The notes below the pieces were generated by a model. It did not search any database. It was given only the letters and a program-made list of their open reading frames with translations, and had not been told where the DNA came from. DNA of 64,000 nt, from NCBI GenBank assembly GCA_963797565.1, contig CAWCPM010000014.1:1-64000 (forward strand), read 5' to 3'. This document shows positions 41,823 to 50,329 of this stretch, piece by piece (position 1 is the first letter of the stretch; every line of letters starts with the position of its first letter). Origin of the DNA: JAICYJ01 sp963797565 (GTDB lineage: Bacteria > Actinomycetota > Thermoleophilia > Gaiellales > JAICJC01). The position numbers and the translations under genes were made by a program.

Positions 41823-42569
41823 ATGGCCTCGCATGCCCGACACGCACCCATCTACCGGCAGGTTGCCGACGAGCTGGCGGCCGAGATCTCATCCGGCGAG
41901 CTACCGCCCGGCCACCGGGTGCCCTCGGAGCGGGTGATCGCCGAGCGGCACGGCCTGTCGCGGATGACAGCCCGTCAGGCGGTCGAGCTGCTGGTTCGGC
42001 GCGGCCTCGTCTACCGGCGCCCCGGATCGGGTACCTACGTCGCCGCCGCGCGGGTGGAGCACACGCTGCAGTGGTTCGCGGGCTTCAGCGAGCAGATGCG
42101 GGCGCAGGGGATCGAGCCGGGCGGGCGCGTCCTGGCCGTCAGGCTGTCCGGGCAGGACGGCTCGGACGCGGGCGTCGCGCTGGAGCTGCCTGAGGGCGAG
42201 GCCAGCTGGATGGTTCGCCGTGTGCGCTTCGGAAACGGGGAGCCGCTGCTGGTCGAGGAGTCGCACGTCCCGGCCCGCCTGTTCCCCGACCTGAACCGCC
42301 ACAACCTGGCTCAGAGCTCCCTCTACGACCTGATGCGGAGCCGCTACGGCGTCGATCCGGTGCGCGCCCACGAGACGATCGAGCCGGCTTCGTGCGAGCA
42401 GGACGAGGCCCGCCACCTGGCCACGCGGCCCGGCGCCCCGGCGATCCTGGTGACGCGCACCGCGTACGACAGCGACGACCAGGCGGTGGAGTACGCCCGC
42501 GACATCTACCGCGGCGACCGCGCCCGCTTTGTGGTCGACCTGCGGCGCCAGGGACGGACGAGTGGATGA
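41823..42569 (+). CDS. GntR-family regulator, HutC/UTRA subfamily, 248 aa
   Basis: N-terminal winged HTH (IYRQVADELAAEISSGELPPGHRVPSERVIAERHGLSRMTARQAVELLVRRGLVYRRPGSGTYV) at about 9-73, then a UTRA ligand-binding domain (FSEQMRAQGIEPGGRVL, RVRFGNGEPLLVEESHVPARLFP, VTRTAYDSDDQAVEYARDIYRGDRARFVVDL) at about 88-240. Being divergent from the peptide/amide operon, it very likely represses it until a substrate binds. Confidence 0.92.
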   Translation: MASHARHAPIYRQVADELAAEISSGELPPGHRVPSERVIAERHGLSRMTARQAVELLVRRGLVYRRPGSGTYVAAARVEHTLQWFAGFSEQMRAQGIEPGGRVLAVRLSGQDGSDAGVALELPEGEASWMVRRVRFGNGEPLLVEESHVPARLFPDLNRHNLAQSSLYDLMRSRYGVDPVRAHETIEPASCEQDEARHLATRPGAPAILVTRTAYDSDDQAVEYARDIYRGDRARFVVDLRRQGRTSG

Positions 42570-42572
42570 GTA

Positions 42573-42728
42573 GATGGTTGACTCCACGAGCTGCGTGGCT
42601 CTGAAGCTGGTCCAGCCGCCCCTACGACACGATCGCCCTCGAACAGGCCGATCCAGCCTGCCCTACCCGTCCGCGTCTGAACACCTCGTCCTGCGCCCAT
42701 AGCCACGGATCCCGCGGAATCAACCATC
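42573..42728. mobile_element. MITE-like element with 26-bp terminal inverted repeats
   Basis: The ends GATGGTTGACTCCACGAGCT… (42573-42598) and the complement of 42703-42728 (GATGGTTGATTCCGCGGGAT…) agree at 21 of 26 positions. The 104 bases between them hold no gene. It occupies almost exactly the space between convergent gntR and thrS. No clear target duplication is visible, and a long hairpin terminator is an alternative. Confidence 0.45.
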
Positions 42729-42730
42729 CG

Positions 42731-44638
42731 CTAGCTCGGTGCGCGCTCGGCGCTGAGCTCGAGCAGCTCAGCGCGGAGCTCGGCCAGCGGCTGGGCGCCC
42801 ATGTCGCCCTCGCCGCGGCGCCGCACCGAGACCTGGCCGGACTCCAGCTCGCGGTCACCGACGACCAGGATCCGCGGCATCTTCTGCCGCTCGGCCTCCG
42901 CGATCTTCTTTCCCACCGACTCGCCGCGCGTGTCCGCCTCGGCCCGCAGGCCGGCCCCGTTCAGCTCGGCCACCACCTCACGGGCGTAGTCGTTGTGACG
43001 ATCCGCGATCGGGATCACCAGCGCCTGCACCGGCGCCAGCCAGACCGGGAACGCGCCCGCGTAGTGCTCGATCAGGATGCCGATGAAGCGCTCGAACGAT
43101 CCGAACAGCGCGCGGTGGATCATCGCCGGCGTGTGCTCGGCGTTGTCCTCTCCGGTGTAGGTGATGCCGAAACGCTCAGGCATCTGGAAATCGAGCTGGA
43201 TCGTGCCCATCTGCCACGGGCGGCCGATCGAGTCGGTCATGTGCAGGTCGATCTTGGGTCCGTAGAACGCGCCGTCACCCTCGTTCAGCTGGTACTCCAC
43301 CCCGGCCCGCGCGAGCGCCGCGTGCAGCGCCGCCTCGGCCGCGTCCCAGAGCTCGTCCGCGCCGATCCGCTTCTCCGGTCGCGTCGACAGCTCGATCCGG
43401 AGATCGAGCTCGAAGATCGCGTAGATCGCCTGCGCCAGCTCCAGGCAGCCGATCACCTCGTCCTCGATCTGCTCGTGGGTGCAGAAGATGTGGGCGTCGT
43501 CCTGCGTGATGTGCCGCACCCGCAGCAGGCCGTGCAGGGTGCCGGAGGGCTCGTGCCGATGCACCAGCCCCTGCTCGGCCAGTCGCAACGGCAGGTCGCG
43601 GTAGCTGCGGCGGCCGTCGGCGAAGATGTCGACGTGGCCCGGGCAGTTCATCGGCTTGATGCCGAACTCGCCCGCCTCGACCTCGGTGAAGTACATGTGC
43701 TCGCGGTAGGCCTCCCAGTGGCCGGAGCGCTTCCAGACCTCGACGTTGTAGAGGATCGGGGTTCGCACCTCCTGGTAGCCGCGCTCGCCGTTCAGCTCGC
43801 GCCACAGGGTGGTCAGCTCGTTCCAGATCACCATCCCGCGCGGATGCCAGAACGGCGAGCCCGGCGACACGTCGGAGAAGTGGAACAGGTCGAGCTCACG
43901 GCCCAGCCGGCGGTGGTCGCGGAGGCGTGCCTGCTCGAGCCGTTCCAGGTGCTCGTCCAGCGCCGCCTGGTCGAAGAAGGCGGTTCCGTAGATGCGGGTC
44001 AGCATCTGGTTGTCGGAGTTGCCGCGCCAGTACGCGCCGGCCGTCGACAGCAGCTTGAACGCCTTGATCGGCTTCGTGCTCTGCAGGTGCGGGCCGCGGC
44101 ACAGGTCCTCGAACCCGTCCTGCGTGTAGAGGCTGATCTCGCCGTCCGGCAGGTCACGGGCCAGCTCCAGCTTGTACGGCTGCGCCTCCGCCTCGAAGCG
44201 CGCCAGGATCTCGGCCTTGTCCACGCCGTCGGTGCGCACGAACGGGTGCTCCTGGGCGAGGATCCGGCGCATCTCCTGCTCGATCCGCTCCAGGTCGTCC
44301 GACGAGATCGGCTCGGGGAACTGGAAGTCGTAGTAGAAGCCGTCCGCGATCGCGGGGCCGATCGCCACCTTGGCGTCGGGCCACAGGTGCAGCACCGCCT
44401 CGGCCATCACGTGCGCCGTCGAGTGGCGCAGCACGGCCAGCGCCTCCGCATCGCGAGCCGTCAGGATCCGCACGCGGTCGCCCTCGGCCAGCGGCAGCCG
44501 CAGGTCACGCACCTCGTCGCCGACGCTCACGGCGACCGCGGCCTGGGCCAGTCGCGGCCCGATCGCGGCGGCCACGTCCAGCCCTGTGGCGCCGTTCTCC
44601 AGCTCCAGATCGGTCCCGTCGGGCAGTTCAATGCGCAT
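42731..44638 (-). CDS. thrS: Threonyl-tRNA synthetase, 635 aa
   Basis: TGS domain at about 1-60 (RIELPDGTDLELENGATGLDVAAAIG); editing domain at about 65-225 with HSTAHVMAEAVLHLW; class II catalytic domain from about 245 with motif 1 region HPRGMVIWNELTTLW, motif 2 (REHMYFTEVEAGEFGIKPMNCPGH, zinc Cys at PMNCPGH) and motif 3; C-terminal anticodon domain (VWLAPVQALVIPIADRHNDYA). Complete. A TATGCT hexamer lies 7 bases before the ATG at 44638, back-to-back with the kinase promoter. Confidence 0.97.
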   Translation of the reverse strand: MRIELPDGTDLELENGATGLDVAAAIGPRLAQAAVAVSVGDEVRDLRLPLAEGDRVRILTARDAEALAVLRHSTAHVMAEAVLHLWPDAKVAIGPAIADGFYYDFQFPEPISSDDLERIEQEMRRILAQEHPFVRTDGVDKAEILARFEAEAQPYKLELARDLPDGEISLYTQDGFEDLCRGPHLQSTKPIKAFKLLSTAGAYWRGNSDNQMLTRIYGTAFFDQAALDEHLERLEQARLRDHRRLGRELDLFHFSDVSPGSPFWHPRGMVIWNELTTLWRELNGERGYQEVRTPILYNVEVWKRSGHWEAYREHMYFTEVEAGEFGIKPMNCPGHVDIFADGRRSYRDLPLRLAEQGLVHRHEPSGTLHGLLRVRHITQDDAHIFCTHEQIEDEVIGCLELAQAIYAIFELDLRIELSTRPEKRIGADELWDAAEAALHAALARAGVEYQLNEGDGAFYGPKIDLHMTDSIGRPWQMGTIQLDFQMPERFGITYTGEDNAEHTPAMIHRALFGSFERFIGILIEHYAGAFPVWLAPVQALVIPIADRHNDYAREVVAELNGAGLRAEADTRGESVGKKIAEAERQKMPRILVVGDRELESGQVSVRRRGEGDMGAQPLAELRAELLELSAERAPS

Positions 44639-44645
44639 GGCAGAG

Positions 44646-44671
44646 AGCATATCGACCGGCGCTGTTAGGCT
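44646..44671. promoter_or_regulatory. Divergent leaderless promoters of thrS and the histidine kinase
   Basis: Minus-strand TATGCT (44651-44646) and plus-strand TAGGCT (44666-44671) each stand exactly 7 bases from an ATG (44638 and 44679). Only 40 bases separate the two start codons. Confidence 0.55.
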
Positions 44672-44678
44672 GGACCCC

Positions 44679-45896
44679 ATGGAGGACCTGGCGATCGTGC
44701 TCGCGGCGCTGCTCGTGGTGGCGGTCGTCACGCTCGTGCATCGGGAGCGCCAGCGGCGGCGTGCGCTGGCGCTGCTCGGCCGCCACGGCGACCTGGAGGC
44801 GGCGGCCCGGGCGGCCACCCAGGATCGCACCGAGCGCGCCTCGCTGGATGCCGCGCTGGCGCTCCGCGACGCCATCGTGGAGGCGTCGCCCACGCCCGTG
44901 ATGCTGTTCGACGCGGGCGCGCGCCTGGTGCGCGCCAACAGGGCCACACGGGAGGCCATTCCCGACCTCGAGGTGGGCTCCACCGCCGCCGTCCAGGAGA
45001 TCGCCACGGCCGTCCACGATGCGTTGGCCGGCCGGCCGCCGCGCCCCTTCGACGTGACCGTCTACGAGCCTGAGCGACGGCGCTTCCACGCCCACCTGCG
45101 CACCTACCCCGACCGCGGCACGCGCTGCTGTGTCGTGGTGCTGGCCGACGAGAGCGCCGAGGCCGACTACCGGGACGCGCGGCGGCTGTTCTCGGCCGGC
45201 GTGTCGCACGAGCTGCGCACGCCCCTGGCGCGGATGCTGGCACTGGTCGACACGCTGTCGCTGCCGCTGGATGAGGCCGAGCGCGAGCACACCATGGATC
45301 AGATGCGCGACGAGATCGACGCGATGCGGGAGCTGATCGAGGACATGATGTTGCTGGCACGGCTGGAGGTCGAGGGGGTGACGGGCGGCGAGCCGGCCGA
45401 CATCACGGAGGCGGTCGAGGACTGCCTGGAGCGACATGCCGACGCCGCGCAGGCGGCCGGGCTGCGGCTGGCCGGGCACGCCTCCGCCGGAATCGTCACC
45501 GCCGTTCCGCGACGGCTGGTGGACGTGATCCTGGACAACCTGCTGGAGAACGCGATCCGCCATGCCGGCGAGGGCGCCGACATCGACGTCACCGCGCGTG
45601 GCCTGGCGGGTGCGGTCGAGCTGTCGATCGCCGACACCGGTGCGGGCGTGCCCGCCGAGCACCTGTCGCGTGTGTTCGAGCGCTTCCATCGCGTCGAGGG
45701 GTCGCGCGCCGGCCCGGGTACGGGCCTGGGGCTGGCGATCGTCAAGCACATCGCCGAGGCGCACGGCGGACGAGCGGTGATGGAGAGCGTCGAGGGCCAC
45801 GGCACCACGGTGCGGGTGACGCTGCCCGCGCCCGCGGTGGCGCCTGCCGCCGACGCCGGTCAGACGCCCGGTTTGGGCACCGCGTCGAACCTGTAG
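44679..45896 (+). CDS. Sensor histidine kinase, 405 aa
   Basis: One N-terminal membrane helix (LAIVLAALLVVAVVTLV, about 4-20); a PAS-like segment (AIVEASPTPVMLFDAGARLVRANRA) at about 69-160; HisKA with H-box VSHELRTPLARMLALVDTL at about 174-192 and phospho-His at about 177; HATPase with N-box DNLLENAIRHA at about 285, G1 DTGAGVP and G2 GTGLGLAIVKHIAEAHGG at about 345-365. With its PhoR-like layout and no extracytoplasmic sensor it may sense an internal or membrane signal. Its 3' end overlaps the convergent response-regulator gene by 37 bases. Confidence 0.93.
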   Translation: MEDLAIVLAALLVVAVVTLVHRERQRRRALALLGRHGDLEAAARAATQDRTERASLDAALALRDAIVEASPTPVMLFDAGARLVRANRATREAIPDLEVGSTAAVQEIATAVHDALAGRPPRPFDVTVYEPERRRFHAHLRTYPDRGTRCCVVVLADESAEADYRDARRLFSAGVSHELRTPLARMLALVDTLSLPLDEAEREHTMDQMRDEIDAMRELIEDMMLLARLEVEGVTGGEPADITEAVEDCLERHADAAQAAGLRLAGHASAGIVTAVPRRLVDVILDNLLENAIRHAGEGADIDVTARGLAGAVELSIADTGAGVPAEHLSRVFERFHRVEGSRAGPGTGLGLAIVKHIAEAHGGRAVMESVEGHGTTVRVTLPAPAVAPAADAGQTPGLGTASNL

Positions 45897-46561
45897 CCGA
45901 CCCCGTAGTGGGTCTGGATGTACGTGTGGCCGGCCGCGCGCCGGTCGATCTTGTCGCGCAGCTTGCGCACGCAGACGTCGACGGTGCGGTCACGGTGGCG
46001 GTGCGGGATGCCCCACACCCGTTGCTGCAGCTGGTCGCGCGAGAGCGCGCGGCCGCGCTCGCCGGCCAGCACGTAGAGCAGCCGGAACTCGGTCGGTGTC
46101 AGCCCCACGTCCGCCCCCTCCAGGATGGCGGCGTGCAGATCGGGATCGATCACCAGACCCTCGGCCACGATCGTCTCCGAGCCGGCCGCCGCCTTCATGC
46201 CCGCACGGCGCAGCACCGCCTCGACCCGCGCGACCAGCTCGCGCATGCCGAACGGCTTGCTCAGGTAGTCGTCGCCGCCGATGCCGAGCGCGTGCACCTT
46301 GTCGTGCTCCGAGCCGCGTGCACTGACGATCACGATCGGCGTCTCGATCCCCTCCGCGCGTAGCGTCTCGGTGATCCGCCAGCCGTCGGTGCCGGGCAGC
46401 ATCAGGTCGATCACGGCCACGTCGGGGCGCTCGTAGCGGAGCTTCGCGATCGCGCGGTCGCCGTCTTCGGCCACCTCGACGTCCATGCCCGCGCGCCGCA
46501 GGTGCGTCGCCATGGCGTTGGCGATCACGTGGTCGTCTTCTGCGATCAGGACCCGTGGCAT
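45860..46561 (-). CDS. OmpR/PhoB-family response regulator, 233 aa
   Basis: Receiver domain with LIAEDDHVIANAM acid pair, phospho-Asp in VAVIDLMLPGTDGW at about 51, VIVSARGSEHDKVHALGIGGDDYLSKPFGMREL with conserved Thr/Ser and Lys; C-terminal winged helix (LTPTEFRLLYVLAGERGRALSRDQLQQRVWG…DRTVDVCVRKLRDKID…VGYRF) at about 140-230. ATG 46561 was chosen because the domain begins here and TACGAT lies 6 bases upstream. Partner of the convergent kinase. Confidence 0.94.
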   Translation of the reverse strand: MPRVLIAEDDHVIANAMATHLRRAGMDVEVAEDGDRAIAKLRYERPDVAVIDLMLPGTDGWRITETLRAEGIETPIVIVSARGSEHDKVHALGIGGDDYLSKPFGMRELVARVEAVLRRAGMKAAAGSETIVAEGLVIDPDLHAAILEGADVGLTPTEFRLLYVLAGERGRALSRDQLQQRVWGIPHRHRDRTVDVCVRKLRDKIDRRAAGHTYIQTHYGVGYRFDAVPKPGV

Positions 46562-46766
46562 GCGCTGATCGTAGACCCTGGCCCGGACCAGAGATTCGCC
46601 GCCCCGGCTTGCCTTTTGTCCACCAGCCAAACGGACCTTCGAGTCACCTCTACAGTCCCTCCGTCTGGGTTCAACCTACTCGGCTGCCCTGGGCGGCGCA
46701 GAGGGGAAACTAGAGCAGCGCCACCACCCCGGCAACCCCCATTCCCGCAAACAGCGGAGTTTTTCT
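46562..46766. other. Intergenic, no gene seen
   Basis: About 200 bases between the regulator start and the NUDIX stop. It carries the regulator's -10 (TACGAT on minus, 46573-46568) and a short CCGC-AAACA-GCGG hairpin followed by AGTTTTTC near 46731-46750 that might end plus-strand transcripts. Confidence 0.4.
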
Positions 46767-47165
46767 TCACCACCTCGCCAGCACCTCGAGGTCGCGCTCG
46801 TAGGTGAGCAGCTGCGCGGCCTGCTCGCGGGTCACCCAGCGCAGCTCGTCCACCTCGTCGTTGGGCGCGAATGCGCCCGCCCCGACCTGCATCACGTAGT
46901 ACCGCACAACCTTGGGAAGGACGGCACCGTGCTTCTCGACCGTGTAGCGGATGACGCCCAGGTCGCGCTCGATGCGGCCGTGGAAGCCGGTCTCCTCACG
47001 CACCTCGCGCAGCGCTGCGGTGACGTCGTCCTCGCCCGGTTCGTGTTTGCCCTTGGGCAGCGTCCAGTCGTCGTAGCGCGGGCGATGCACGAGGGCGACG
47101 CGCTCGCCGTCGACCAGTATCGCGCCGGCGGCGCGGACGAAGTTGTCAGCGGGTGCGGGCTCCAT
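46767..47165 (-). CDS. NUDIX hydrolase, 132 aa
   Basis: NUDIX box GKHEPGEDDVTAALREVREETGF at about 37-59 (Gx5Ex7REVxEExG complete), with FVRAAGAILVDGERVALVHRPRYDDWTLPKGK before it, as in MutT/diadenosine-polyphosphate hydrolase types. Removes nucleoside-diphosphate-linked products. The ATG at 47165 gives the typical length; 23 bases follow the upstream membrane-protein gene. Confidence 0.92.
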   Translation of the reverse strand: MEPAPADNFVRAAGAILVDGERVALVHRPRYDDWTLPKGKHEPGEDDVTAALREVREETGFHGRIERDLGVIRYTVEKHGAVLPKVVRYYVMQVGAGAFAPNDEVDELRWVTREQAAQLLTYERDLEVLARW

Positions 47166-47188
47166 GTCTGTAGTGCCTGGGCGGAACC

Positions 47189-47635
47189 TCAGCTGCGGCG
47201 CGTGCGCAGGCCCGCCACCCAGAACAGCAGACCAACGAGCCCCACCAGGCCAAGCACCATGCCGGCGAACACCCAGGTGGTACCGCGGTTTCCGCCGACG
47301 GCGAACCCGACCGCCAGCATCGCGATCGCAAGCACGCCCAGCGCCTGTGTGACCACGAACGGCCCCGGCAGCCCGACGGGCGTGATCTGCGGGCCGCCCT
47401 GCGTGAGCCGGCTGGGGTCGGCCTCGTCCTTGGCGCGGCTGCGCAGAGCCAGCGCGACGATGCCGCCGAAGACGGCGACGAAGTAGACGACCTGCGACCA
47501 GAAATCGCCGATCCAATCCACCAGGTAGGTGAACAGCACGATCAGGCCGACCGCGGCAAGCGTGCCCAGTGCGGCAACACCGATCGCGGTCTGCCAGTTG
47601 TAGACCTGGCTGGGCTGCGGCTGCGGATCGCTCAT
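47189..47635 (-). CDS. Four-helix membrane protein of unknown function, 148 aa
   Basis: Polar N-terminus, then four hydrophobic segments: about 16-40 (AIGVAALGTLAAVGLIVLFTYLV), 47-66 (VVYFVAVFGGIVALALRS), 92-112 (VVTQALGVLAIAMLAVGFAVGG) and 119-141 (WVFAGMVLGLVGLVGLLFWVAGL). No family recognised. Confidence 0.75.
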   Translation of the reverse strand: MSDPQPQPSQVYNWQTAIGVAALGTLAAVGLIVLFTYLVDWIGDFWSQVVYFVAVFGGIVALALRSRAKDEADPSRLTQGGPQITPVGLPGPFVVTQALGVLAIAMLAVGFAVGGNRGTTWVFAGMVLGLVGLVGLLFWVAGLRTRRS

Positions 47636-47681
47636 CGCCCGAGAGCCTACCGCAGCCGTCCGACCCCGCACGGCGGCCCCG

Positions 47682-48719
47682 TCACGGCGTCCACGTCAGC
47701 GACCGCGGGTCGGCCGCCGGGATCGAGCCGGTCGCCCCGGTCCGCCGGTCGAACACCTTCACCTGATCGTGCAGCGTCACCGCCAGGTAGCGGCCGTCAG
47801 GAGACCAGGCGTAGGAGTAGGCGATCGGCGGGGCGCCTGCAGGCACGCCGCCCGGCTGCAGCGACTGCAGCACTTCGCGGCCCCGCCCCTGCTCGTACCA
47901 GAACGCGCTGCCGTCGGGTGCCACGGCCAGGTCGAACGACGGCAGGTTTGTGCGGAAGGTGCTCGAGCTGCCGTTCTCGCGGTTCAGCACCAGGACCGCG
48001 AACTGGGCATTGGGGTCGGTCGGATCGACCGGCGCCACCGCCACGGCCAGGCCGGACGAGACCGCCGTCAGCGCGGTCACCGCATATCCGTGCCGGGGCC
48101 GTCCAGCGGCGATTTCCAACGTCTTGCCGAGCCGGAGCTTGCCGCCGTTCTCATAGATGGAGTGCCCGTCGGAGGTGAGCGTCGTCCCTGTCGGGCTGAA
48201 CGCCGTGGTGCAGCGGTAGCCCACCGTCTCGCCCCTGCGGAACGGCGCGGATAGGAGCTCGAGCCTGATGCCGTGGCGGCGACCGGACGTACACACCGCC
48301 GCGAACCTTGAATCCGCCGACCAGGTCACCAGGCCCACCCGGCCTTGCACCGTCGTTGCATGCAGGCTCTGCATCGACGAGCCGTTCAGCGCGACGACAG
48401 GCGCGCGCCCGACTGGCCGGCCCTGTGCCAGCACCACCCTGCCGTTGGGCGACGGCCAGGCCCGGCACTCATGCGACTCGGCGCGCGTGGCCACCAGCGT
48501 GCTCATCGTCACCCGCTCCAGCCGGCAGCCGGTGCCGACCCACCACAGCACGCCCCCGGCCCGCCGCATCATGTCTCTGCTGTTGAGCGGCGGCGGATGG
48601 ATGTCGGTCGGATGAGGCCCCGGCGCCGCGGCCGGCCCCGCCACCGTCGTGCGGGACGGTGCCGCCACCAGCAATACCAGCGCCCCCAGCACCGTGATCA
48701 GTGGCACCGCGATCCGCAC
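47682..48719 (-). CDS. Secreted beta-propeller (TolB/WD40-like) protein, 345 aa
   Basis: N-terminal signal or anchor helix (VPLITVLGALVLLVAAPS, about 5-22), then repeated 'S.D.R..AV' blades: VTWSADSRFAAVC, CTTAFSPTGTTLTSDG, FDLAVAPDGSAFWYE, YSYAWSPDGRYLAVTLHDQVKVFDRRTG. An early VLWWVGTGCRLERV stretch resembles the start of actinobacterial secreted propellers. Possibly a cell-surface binding protein. GTG at 48719 lies 6 bases after the livF stop, so it may be co-transcribed with the liv operon. Confidence 0.7.
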   Translation of the reverse strand: MRIAVPLITVLGALVLLVAAPSRTTVAGPAAAPGPHPTDIHPPPLNSRDMMRRAGGVLWWVGTGCRLERVTMSTLVATRAESHECRAWPSPNGRVVLAQGRPVGRAPVVALNGSSMQSLHATTVQGRVGLVTWSADSRFAAVCTSGRRHGIRLELLSAPFRRGETVGYRCTTAFSPTGTTLTSDGHSIYENGGKLRLGKTLEIAAGRPRHGYAVTALTAVSSGLAVAVAPVDPTDPNAQFAVLVLNRENGSSSTFRTNLPSFDLAVAPDGSAFWYEQGRGREVLQSLQPGGVPAGAPPIAYSYAWSPDGRYLAVTLHDQVKVFDRRTGATGSIPAADPRSLTWTP

Positions 48720-48725
48720 GGCGCC

Positions 48726-49478
48726 TCAGCTGATGCCCAGGTACGCCTTTCGCACCTCGTCATTGGTCGCCAGCGCCTCGGCCCTGTCCGACAGCGTCAC
48801 CCTGCCGGTCTCGAGCACATAGCCGCGGCTGGCGATGCCGAGGGCGATCAGCGCGTTCTGCTCCACCAGCAGAATGGTAGTGCCCTCGCGGTTGATCTCC
48901 TGGATGATCTCGAAGATCTTGTCGACCAGGATCGGCGCCAGACCCATCGACGGCTCGTCCAGCAACAGCAGCCTGGGCCGCGACATCAGCGCCCGGCCGA
49001 TCGAGCACATCTGCTGCTCGCCGCCCGAGAGCGTCCCCGCCTGCTGGCCGCGCCGCTCGCCGAGGCGCGGGAACAGCGAGTAGACGTGCTCGATGTCCTG
49101 CTCAATTCCATCCTTGTCCGTGCGGTTGAACGCCCCCATCTCCAGGTTCTCGCGCACGCTCATGCGCGGGAACAGGCGCCGTCCCTCGGGCGAGTGGGCG
49201 ATCCCCATCTGCACGATCTCGTGCGGCGGCGCGTTCTGGATCTCCTTGCCCGCGAAGCGGATGGTGCCGGCCTTGGCCTTCGTGAGGCCCTGGATCGAAC
49301 GCAGCGTGGTCGACTTGCCCGCTCCGTTGGCGCCGATCAGGGTCACGATCTCGCCCTCGTTGACGGTGATCGAGAGGCCCTTGACGGCCTCGATGCGGCC
49401 GTAGAACGTCCGCACGCCCTCCAGTTCGAGCAGCGCCGGCGGATTCGCGGCGGGCGCCGGTGGCGCCTCGGCGCTCAC
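48726..49478 (-). CDS. livF: Branched-chain amino acid ABC transporter ATPase LivF, 250 aa
   Basis: Walker A GANGAGKSTT at about 53, Q-loop ending MGIAHSPEGRRLFPRMSVRENLEMGA at about 92-117, signature LSGGEQQMCSIGRAL at about 152, Walker B LLLLDEPSMGLAPI at about 172. The PEGRRLFP stretch marks LivF rather than LivG. Overlaps livG by 4 bases. Confidence 0.95.
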   Translation of the reverse strand: MSAEAPPAPAANPPALLELEGVRTFYGRIEAVKGLSITVNEGEIVTLIGANGAGKSTTLRSIQGLTKAKAGTIRFAGKEIQNAPPHEIVQMGIAHSPEGRRLFPRMSVRENLEMGAFNRTDKDGIEQDIEHVYSLFPRLGERRGQQAGTLSGGEQQMCSIGRALMSRPRLLLLDEPSMGLAPILVDKIFEIIQEINREGTTILLVEQNALIALGIASRGYVLETGRVTLSDRAEALATNDEVRKAYLGIS

Positions 49479-50329
49479 GAGGTCACCCCGTTTGCGGCCC
49501 CGGCACTGCCGGCCGCGCCGCTGCCCAGGTAGGCCTCGATCACGCGGTCATTGGACTGGATCTCGACAGGCGACCCTTCGGCGATCTTCTCGCCGTGGTC
49601 GAGCACGGTGATCCGCTCGGACACGCCCATCACGACCTTCATGTCGTGCTCGATCAGCAGGATCGTGAGCCCGCGCTCGTCGCGCAGCTGCGACACGAAC
49701 CTCGTGAAGTCGGCCGACTCCTGCGGGTTCATGCCCGCGGTCGGCTCGTCCAGCAGGAGCAGCTTCGGCTCGCTGCCAAGCGCGCGCGCCACCTCCAGCC
49801 GGCGCTGGTCGCCGTAGGACAGGTTCATCGAGTACTCGTGGTCGACGCGCTCGCTCAGGCCGCAGTAGCGCAGCAGCTCCCGCGCCCGCACGAGCGCATC
49901 TCGCTCCTCGCGCCTGATGCCGGGGGTGCGCAGGATGCTGCGGATGAGGCCGCCCTTCAGGCGGCAGTGCATGCCGACCAGCACGTTCTCGACCGAGGTC
50001 ATGGTCTGGAACAGCCGGATGTTCTGGAACGTGCGGCCCACTCCGAGCTTGGTGATCCGGTGCGGCGGCAGGCCGCCGACGTCACGCCCCGCAAACAGGA
50101 TCTCGCCCGAGGTCGGCTTGTAGGCCCCGGTCAGCATGTTGAAGAACGTGGTCTTGCCGGCGCCGTTCGGCCCGATCAGGCTCACGATCGAGCGCTCCGG
50201 CACCACGAAGTCGATGTCGCTGCAGGCGACCAGGCCGCCGAACTCCTTGCGCGCAGCCCGCGTCTCCAGGATCGCGGCGCCCTTCGGACCAGCCGCGGGG
50301 GTCGGTGCCTCTGCCGCCTCGGTGGTCAC
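49475..50329 (-). CDS. livG: Branched-chain amino acid ABC transporter ATPase LivG, 284 aa
   Basis: Walker A GPNGAGKTTFFNMLTG at about 53, GVGRTFQNIRLFQTMTSVENVLVGMH at about 95-120, signature NLSYGDQRRLEVARAL at about 168, Walker B LLLLDEPTAGMNP. The RTFQN…LF motif marks LivG. A short Ala/Pro-rich N-terminal extension precedes the domain. Confidence 0.95.
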   Translation of the reverse strand: MTTEAAEAPTPAAGPKGAAILETRAARKEFGGLVACSDIDFVVPERSIVSLIGPNGAGKTTFFNMLTGAYKPTSGEILFAGRDVGGLPPHRITKLGVGRTFQNIRLFQTMTSVENVLVGMHCRLKGGLIRSILRTPGIRREERDALVRARELLRYCGLSERVDHEYSMNLSYGDQRRLEVARALGSEPKLLLLDEPTAGMNPQESADFTRFVSQLRDERGLTILLIEHDMKVVMGVSERITVLDHGEKIAEGSPVEIQSNDRVIEAYLGSGAAGSAGAANGVTS

